From an uncultured Bacillaceae bacterium (GTDB lineage Bacteria; Bacillota; Bacilli; Bacillales; Alkalibacillaceae): 11,166 nt of DNA. Positions within the stretch are counted from its first letter, which is position 1; the number at the start of each line of letters is the position of its first letter. Under the pieces are notes generated by a model. It had not been told where the DNA came from. It saw only the letters and a program-made list of their open reading frames with translations, and did no database searches. Below are positions 7,371 to 11,166 of the stretch, piece by piece. Location: positions 1 through 11,166 of the forward strand of contig CALKAL010000025.1 in NCBI GenBank assembly GCA_937983065.1. Direction: 5' to 3'. The translations under genes were made by a program, and so were the position numbers.

Positions 7371-8120
7371 TTAATCAATCGGTTTTTTGGCAAACTTTTT
7401 CACGCCGATTAATAGTGATAGCGCTGAAATCACAAAGCCAGTGATCCAAAAACGATAATCAAAGGCAGACTCATGATTTAAAAATTTTACTAGATTGTCA
7501 TTTAATAGCATATTTGGTGCATATTTGTATAGCTCATCTAAACCGGGAATAAAGCGGAATAGAGCCCTCAATATATTCCCTGAAAGGTAGAAGATAAAAA
7601 ACATTAGAAATATGATAATACTTTCTCCAGCATTTAACATTCTCAGAGAATGGATCATAAAAAAACCACTGAGCACAATGGGCAACATATTGAAACAGGC
7701 AATTAAGAAGTTTCTCACGGAATGCTCAACCGTATTTAAAAGATTTTCTCCTAAAGAAATCGCTAGGAGTAAACCGACTAAACAGATCAGCAGAAAATAA
7801 CTAAGGGTCAGGATTAACTTTGTCCAATAAATCGTGTTTCTAGAAATTCCAAAGGAAACGGATTGTTTAATGACGGATAGATCTTTGCCAGTGAGTGCTA
7901 GATTAAAAATTAATGCGAACAACATGATGAGTACCCAGCCAGCTACGACATTGGAGTAAAAAAATGTACTCGTTGCATAAGGGAAAGTCGGATCGATTCG
8001 TGGAAAATAGTGTAAGACAGCCGCTGCTGCGACTATTAATAAAAATCCGATTCCGCTTGTAATATATAGACTCTTTTTCCTTAGTAAACGATAATGTTCG
8101 CTTTTTAAATAATTAATCAT
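7371..8120 (-). CDS. ABC-2 type permease (BcrB/YcbO-like)
   Basis: Integral membrane protein of 249 aa with six predicted helices at about residues 18-36, 57-77, 102-122, 137-157, 166-187 and 223-240. This is the layout of BcrB-type and lantibiotic-immunity ABC-2 permeases, which work as a dimer with an upstream BcrA-like ATPase. The loop SFGISRNTIYWTKL after helix 2 is the coupling segment usual for this family. The ATG overlaps the ATPase stop by 8 nt, so translation is coupled. Only one permease is present, unlike the two (LanE, LanG) of lantibiotic immunity systems, which favours a BcrAB-like assembly. The expected role is resistance to a membrane- or lipid II-targeting peptide. Confidence 0.88.
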   Translation of the reverse strand: MINYLKSEHYRLLRKKSLYITSGIGFLLIVAAAAVLHYFPRIDPTFPYATSTFFYSNVVAGWVLIMLFALIFNLALTGKDLSVIKQSVSFGISRNTIYWTKLILTLSYFLLICLVGLLLAISLGENLLNTVEHSVRNFLIACFNMLPIVLSGFFMIHSLRMLNAGESIIIFLMFFIFYLSGNILRALFRFIPGLDELYKYAPNMLLNDNLVKFLNHESAFDYRFWITGFVISALSLLIGVKKFAKKPID

Positions 8121-9030
8121 TGTTATTCCCCTCCACTTGCCCTAAGAAATACTCCTCTAGATTCAATACCTCCGTGCGAAATTCATTAACATCTACACCA
8201 TTTTCAACTAGGAGACGATTAATCTCTCCAGCAACCTCAATATGATTTTGGATGGTGATCACCTGGTCAGGTAAGATTTGGAATTGAATATCTGGATAGG
8301 CCCGTTCTAACAATTGGGCCGCTTTGGCTGGATGATTCACGACCAAACGAATTTGTTTTTTGCTCTTTTCATCTAAGGCTGTTCTACTTAAATCTTCGAC
8401 AATTTTTCCGTTTTTGATAAAGACAAACCGGGTCGCTAACAATTGCAGCTCAGCTAAAATATGGCTGGAGATTAAAATTGTAATTTGATTTTCTTGGTTC
8501 AATCTTTTTAATAATTGGCGAATCTCTCTGATTCCTTCCGGGTCTAAACCATTAATTGGCTCATCGAGTACTAAACAATCCGGGCTGCTTAAAAGACAAA
8601 GGGCAATTCCTAAGCGTTGTTTCATTCCCATTGAAAAGTCTTTAAACTTTTTTTTCCTTTCATGGGCTAGACCAACAATCTCCAGTACTTTGTGAATTCG
8701 TTTCTTATCAACGACCCCACGTTGAATACGGAAATATTCCAAGTTTTGATAGGCAGTGAAATTGGGGAAAAACGCCGGTTCTTCAATCATAAAACCGATT
8801 CTTTTTTTCGCCTGTTCCATTTCTTTTCCGGACTTTCCAAACAACTGAATGTCGCCGGATGTCGGGATGAGCTGTCCTGACAACAATTTAAAAAACGTTG
8901 ATTTTCCAGCACCGTTTTTTCCAATGAGGGCACAAATCTCTCCTTTTTTTAAGGAGAAATTCACGGACTTAATGACTTCTGCTTGTTTAAATACTTTCCG
9001 TAATTGATACGTTTCTATAATCGTACCCAA
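8113..9030 (-). CDS. ABC transporter ATP-binding protein (BcrA/YcbN-like)
   Basis: Cytoplasmic ATPase of 305 aa, the typical length for BcrA-type proteins with a C-terminal extension of about 85 residues beyond the nucleotide-binding domain. Motifs are Walker A GKNGAGKST at 37-45, a glutamate-containing loop IEEPAFFP at 82-89 in place of the Q-loop, signature FSMGMKQR at 132-139, Walker B CLVLDEP at 152-158 and H-loop H190 (SSHIL). The E-loop and the MGMKQ signature are hallmarks of the bacitracin-resistance and lantibiotic-immunity (LanF) ATPases. The start is TTG, supported by AAGGAG eight bases upstream. It is preceded by a repeat-array operator and a -10 box and is the first gene of an ATPase-permease-kinase transcript. 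Confidence 0.93.
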   Translation of the reverse strand: MGTIIETYQLRKVFKQAEVIKSVNFSLKKGEICALIGKNGAGKSTFFKLLSGQLIPTSGDIQLFGKSGKEMEQAKKRIGFMIEEPAFFPNFTAYQNLEYFRIQRGVVDKKRIHKVLEIVGLAHERKKKFKDFSMGMKQRLGIALCLLSSPDCLVLDEPINGLDPEGIREIRQLLKRLNQENQITILISSHILAELQLLATRFVFIKNGKIVEDLSRTALDEKSKKQIRLVVNHPAKAAQLLERAYPDIQFQILPDQVITIQNHIEVAGEINRLLVENGVDVNEFRTEVLNLEEYFLGQVEGNNND

Positions 9031-9066
9031 TGGTTTTTCTCCTTTCCGTTGTTCCTTGTTACGTTT

Positions 9067-9072
9067 AGTATA
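9067..9072 (-). promoter_or_regulatory. -10 box of the BcrA-like ATPase promoter
   Basis: The minus strand reads TATACT, about 37 bp upstream of the TTG start, the same hexamer as in the other transporter promoter. The position 17 bp upstream reads AAGGTT, not a -35 consensus, which fits a need for an activator. Confidence 0.5.
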
Positions 9073-9080
9073 GCTATATT

Positions 9081-9124
9081 GCTTTTAAAAACCTTTAAGG
9101 AAACCATAAAGAAATCATAAAGAA
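9081..9124 (-). promoter_or_regulatory. Four tandem 11-bp repeats, probable operator of the second response regulator
   Basis: Read on the plus strand, the array is GCTTTTAAAAA, CCTTTAAGGAA, ACCATAAAGAA and ATCATAAAGAA. The two distal units differ at one base, and three end in GAA. The spacing is exactly 11 bp, as for OmpR/PhoB-type sites. The array starts one base past the regulator stop codon (9126-9128) and ends 8 bp before the -10 box, covering the -35 position. The likely ligand is the regulator at 9126-9806. Confidence 0.6.
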
Positions 9125-9125
9125 T

Positions 9126-9806
9126 TCAAACAAGCATGAAGCCAACTCCCCAAACGGTGCGAATGTATTCTTCTGCGGTAATTTCTGCCATCTTCTTGCG
9201 GATATTAGAAACATGGACGCTGATCGTATTGTCATCCCCGAGGTAAGTCCCTTTCCAAATTTGTTCATAAATCTCTCTTTTTGAAAATACCCGTTCCGGG
9301 TGCTGGACCAGTAAGGAGAGGATATCAAATTCAGCATTCGTCAGCTGGAGCTCCTGGTTATTTAATGTTACCAATCTTTTTTCTGTATGGATTTTCAGTC
9401 CGCGCCAGATGAGTACTTTTGTATTTGTTGGAAAAACACTTGCTTTGCGAAGCTGTACTTCAATTCTTGCGGCGAGCTCATCCTTATTGAAAGGTTTCGT
9501 GATATAGTCATCGGCTCCCATTTTTAGCACTTTGACTTTATCTTCAATATCTACCTTGGCTGAAATGACGATGATAGGGATCATACTCGTTTCCCTGATT
9601 TCTTTGATTAATTCTTCGCCACTTTTTCCTGGGAGCATCAAGTCTAGTAAAATTAAATCGAACGTATTATTTTGTAGCTGTAGCAAACCTTCTGTACCTG
9701 AATAAGCCGCAACAGGATGCATTCCTAATTTCGTCAAAATGACACTGAGCAATTTACTGATTTCCGGATCATCTTCAATGATTAAAATTCGTTTTCCTCT
9801 CAGCAT
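9126..9806 (-). CDS. OmpR/PhoB-family response regulator (YcbL-like)
   Basis: Cytoplasmic regulator of 226 aa, the same length as B. subtilis YcbL. The receiver domain has acidic residues E11, D12 and D13, phospho-acceptor D55 (LILLDLMLPG), S82 and K104 (YITKPF). The C-terminal winged helix runs from about 128 to 226, with NTISVHVSNIRKKM as the recognition-helix region and a TVWGVGFML wing. The ATG start has AGAAGG eight bases upstream. The cognate kinase is not adjacent: it lies three genes downstream at 6432-7349, after the transporter genes. The 95-bp gap after this gene holds the operator and promoter of those genes. Confidence 0.93.
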   Translation of the reverse strand: MLRGKRILIIEDDPEISKLLSVILTKLGMHPVAAYSGTEGLLQLQNNTFDLILLDLMLPGKSGEELIKEIRETSMIPIIVISAKVDIEDKVKVLKMGADDYITKPFNKDELAARIEVQLRKASVFPTNTKVLIWRGLKIHTEKRLVTLNNQELQLTNAEFDILSLLVQHPERVFSKREIYEQIWKGTYLGDDNTISVHVSNIRKKMAEITAEEYIRTVWGVGFMLV

Positions 9807-9857
9807 TTTATCAGCCTTCTTTTAAAATCAATTTCTTACGATTATATTATATGTGAT

Positions 9858-9886
9858 ATTAGATAAATACGTCTTGGGATTGTAAA
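9858..9886 (-). promoter_or_regulatory. Sigma-A type promoter of the YcbL-like regulator gene
   Basis: The minus strand has TTTACA (9886-9881), a 17-bp spacer and TCTAAT (9863-9858), each 5/6 to consensus, about 50 bp upstream of the regulator ATG. No repeat array is seen, so expression is probably basal. Confidence 0.55.
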
Positions 9887-9997
9887 GGCTCATTCTTTAA
9901 TCATTTTCCGAAGAAGGTGAGGGATGGATGGGGAGATTTTGCTAAAAAACAAAAGGAAAGTCTAATTTTGCATTACTGGCTAAGAAAGCGAAAATAG
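9881..9997 (+). pseudogene. Possible TetR-type helix-turn-helix remnant
   Basis: One plus-strand frame with no start codon reads CKGSFFNHFPKK and then continues to LILHYWLRKRK and a TAG. 'KGSFFNHFP' closely resembles the recognition-helix end of TetR/AcrR regulators (typically KGSxYxHFPSKE). The frame covers only about 38 codons, lacks the preceding helices and closes at once, so it is at best a fragment. The rest of 9887-10133 shows no other convincing gene. Confidence 0.2.
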
Positions 9998-10122
9998 TTT
10001 AATTATAAAGCAATTCGTAATTATAGGAGTGGTTGATCCAAAACTTAAGGAAAATTGCTTAAAACGATTCCGGAAATGAAAGATGAGCTCCACTGGCCCA
10101 TGATGTTAGATGTATCAGCAAT

Positions 10123-10174
10123 AAAAAAATGTGAAGCCATGAAGACTTGGCTACACATAAATAATTCATGGCTT
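10123..10174 (-). terminator. Rho-independent terminator after the degenerate kinase gene
   Basis: On the minus strand AAGCCATGAA (10174-10165) pairs perfectly over 10 bp with TTCATGGCTT (10143-10134) across a 21-base loop. It is followed by CACA and then seven T (10129-10123). It lies 30 bp past the stop of the kinase-like gene. The loop is large, but the stem and T-run are convincing. Confidence 0.55.
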
Positions 10175-10203
10175 ATTTACGAATCTCTTCATTTCTCCCA
10201 TTT

Positions 10204-11100
10204 TTAAAAAGCGACCTCGAATAAAAATTGATTGGTTTGAATATCGGCGATTACTTTTCCACCTTGTTCATGGATAAGCTTCTTCACAATATGCAAGCCC
10301 TGTCCCAACTGGGGATCAGTCCGGCTGACGTTGAAGCGATAAATTCGATTAAAAATAATCTCCATGTCCTTAAAATTCGTCTGGTCAAAATCATGGATTG
10401 CCTTAAAATGCACATAATCTTCCTTCTCCAGGAAATGAATGGAAAAATAACTTTTTGCATAATGTAGTGCATTTTCAATGATATTGTGGATAATACGGTT
10501 CGTTACATTCCTGTCAGCAAAAATAGGTGGCACAGAAACATCATCAATCTGGACGTGAATCTGTTTTTTGACAAATTCATCATGGAAAAAGAACATCGCT
10601 TCCGCAACAATTTTATCCAGAAATTGTTGTTCCATAACGAGAGGTTTGTCTGTGGTTTCATTTTTGGATAACTCATGAAATTCATTGGTCATTATCATGA
10701 GATTTTCCATTTTCTTTTGAAAGATGGATATGTATTCTTTCTTTTCCGCCTCGGGTATAGTCGGGTCTGTAATCAATTCAAAAAGGATCTTAATGGACGT
10801 TAAAGATGTAAGTAAATTATTGGGAATATTAATCATATCCTGCTTTAGATGATTTTCCCTTTGAAACAAATTTTGCTGTTCATTTTTGTAAAATGGAATG
10901 AGCTGGTAGATTTTTGAGACAATTTCTACGGGGATTTTATTTTGCGTATTGGTGTGGGTGAATGAAATCGTTCGAGCATTCTGAATCATTTTTTCCAATA
11001 TTCGAGATATCCCTTTTAAATTCCATTTGTATAAGATTTGTCTCCTGAAAGAAATGGTTAATAGTAAAGTTGAAAAGAAAATTATCCACCAGTTTTCCAC
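10204..11100 (-). CDS. Degenerate histidine-kinase paralogue lacking the catalytic histidine
   Basis: Encodes 298 aa that align without a single gap to the kinase at 6432-7349, with about 150 identical residues (50%) by hand count. It keeps the N-terminal membrane helix (about 4-18), the coiled linker, the dimerisation region and the N-box NIIENALHYAKSY with N210. The phospho-acceptor is lost: H94 is N, and around it D95 is N, R97 is L and P99 is S. In the G2 box L267 is Q. Autophosphorylation on the usual site is therefore impossible. GTG 11100 is chosen because it aligns with the GTG start of the paralogue and has AAAGGATG before it; a TTG at 11121 would add 7 residues. The TAA stop replaces Lys299 of the paralogue, and the DNA beyond still matches, so seven residues are lost. 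It could be a decaying copy or a pseudokinase with a structural role. Confidence 0.75.
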   Translation of the reverse strand: MENWWIIFFSTLLLTISFRRQILYKWNLKGISRILEKMIQNARTISFTHTNTQNKIPVEIVSKIYQLIPFYKNEQQNLFQRENHLKQDMINIPNNLLTSLTSIKILFELITDPTIPEAEKKEYISIFQKKMENLMIMTNEFHELSKNETTDKPLVMEQQFLDKIVAEAMFFFHDEFVKKQIHVQIDDVSVPPIFADRNVTNRIIHNIIENALHYAKSYFSIHFLEKEDYVHFKAIHDFDQTNFKDMEIIFNRIYRFNVSRTDPQLGQGLHIVKKLIHEQGGKVIADIQTNQFLFEVAF

Positions 11101-11166
11101 TTTCTTACATCCTTTCTTCAATGGATTGATGATTTTTCTGGCAGATCGTTTCCAGGGAATCAGACC
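11101..11166 (-). other. Tail of a permease-like frame running into the degenerate kinase without a stop
   Basis: The 22 codons before the kinase GTG align base for base with the end of the permease at 7371-8120 plus its 21-base spacer. The minus strand encodes GLIPWKRSARKIIN, corresponding to the permease C-terminus (LLIGVKKFAKKPID). The permease TAA is CCA here, and the spacer's in-frame TGA is TGT. The frame is therefore open from the window edge to the kinase stop at 10204. The permease body itself lies outside the window. Confidence 0.6.

Noticed and set aside
10055..10207. Plus-strand 50-codon frame from TTG ending at TAA, with a protein-like start (LKTIPEMKDELHWP)
   Set aside because: It overlaps the minus-strand terminator hairpin and the end of the kinase-like gene, has only a weak ribosome site and matches no family I know. 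It may be a remnant but cannot be supported.
1..11166. CRISPR arrays, tRNA or rRNA genes, complete insertion sequences
   Set aside because: No regularly spaced repeats with spacers, no tRNA cloverleaf, and no transposase with terminal inverted repeats were seen. The only tandem repeats are the two 11-bp operator arrays.

Overview
The window looks like chromosomal DNA of a low-GC Gram-positive bacterium, most likely a member of the Bacillaceae. The grounds are its AT-rich codon use, strong AGGAGG-like ribosome binding sites, frequent TTG and GTG starts, sigma-A type promoters, and the gene families present. Every intact gene is on the minus strand, so the genes run from high to low coordinates.

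Right edge (10204-11166): a transmembrane histidine-kinase homologue whose catalytic histidine box is destroyed. It is preceded, without any stop codon, by the tail of a permease-like reading frame that leaves the window. It is a diverged copy of the kinase at 6432-7349. The two align without gaps over 298 codons at about 50% identity by hand count.

Middle (6432-9806): a complete four-gene BcrAB/YcbLMNO-like module. It runs response regulator, then ABC ATPase, ABC-2 permease and histidine kinase. Between the regulator and the ATPase lie four tandem 11-bp repeats just upstream of a -10 box, which I read as the operator of the regulator. Such modules usually sense and export or resist cell-wall-active peptides.

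Gap (5210-6431): no intact large gene. On the plus strand there are two broken small genes: a winged-helix regulator remnant with a lost start and an in-frame TAG, and a two-helix membrane protein with an in-frame TGA. On the minus strand there is one unrecognised 87-codon open frame. The region looks like decayed accessory DNA.

Left (97-5200): a second four-gene module. A response regulator and a histidine kinase form one transcript that ends in a hairpin overlapping the kinase stop codon. After this come four tandem 11-bp repeats and a promoter, followed by an ABC ATPase and a large FtsX-type permease. This resembles VncRS/Vex and Bce-like detoxification systems.

Both complete modules share one layout: the regulator gene has its own ordinary promoter, and the transporter genes have a separate promoter with a weak -35 preceded by an 11-bp repeat array. 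This suggests each regulator activates its own transporter. The most unusual items are the degenerate kinase with lost intergenic stop codons and the two repeat-array operators.
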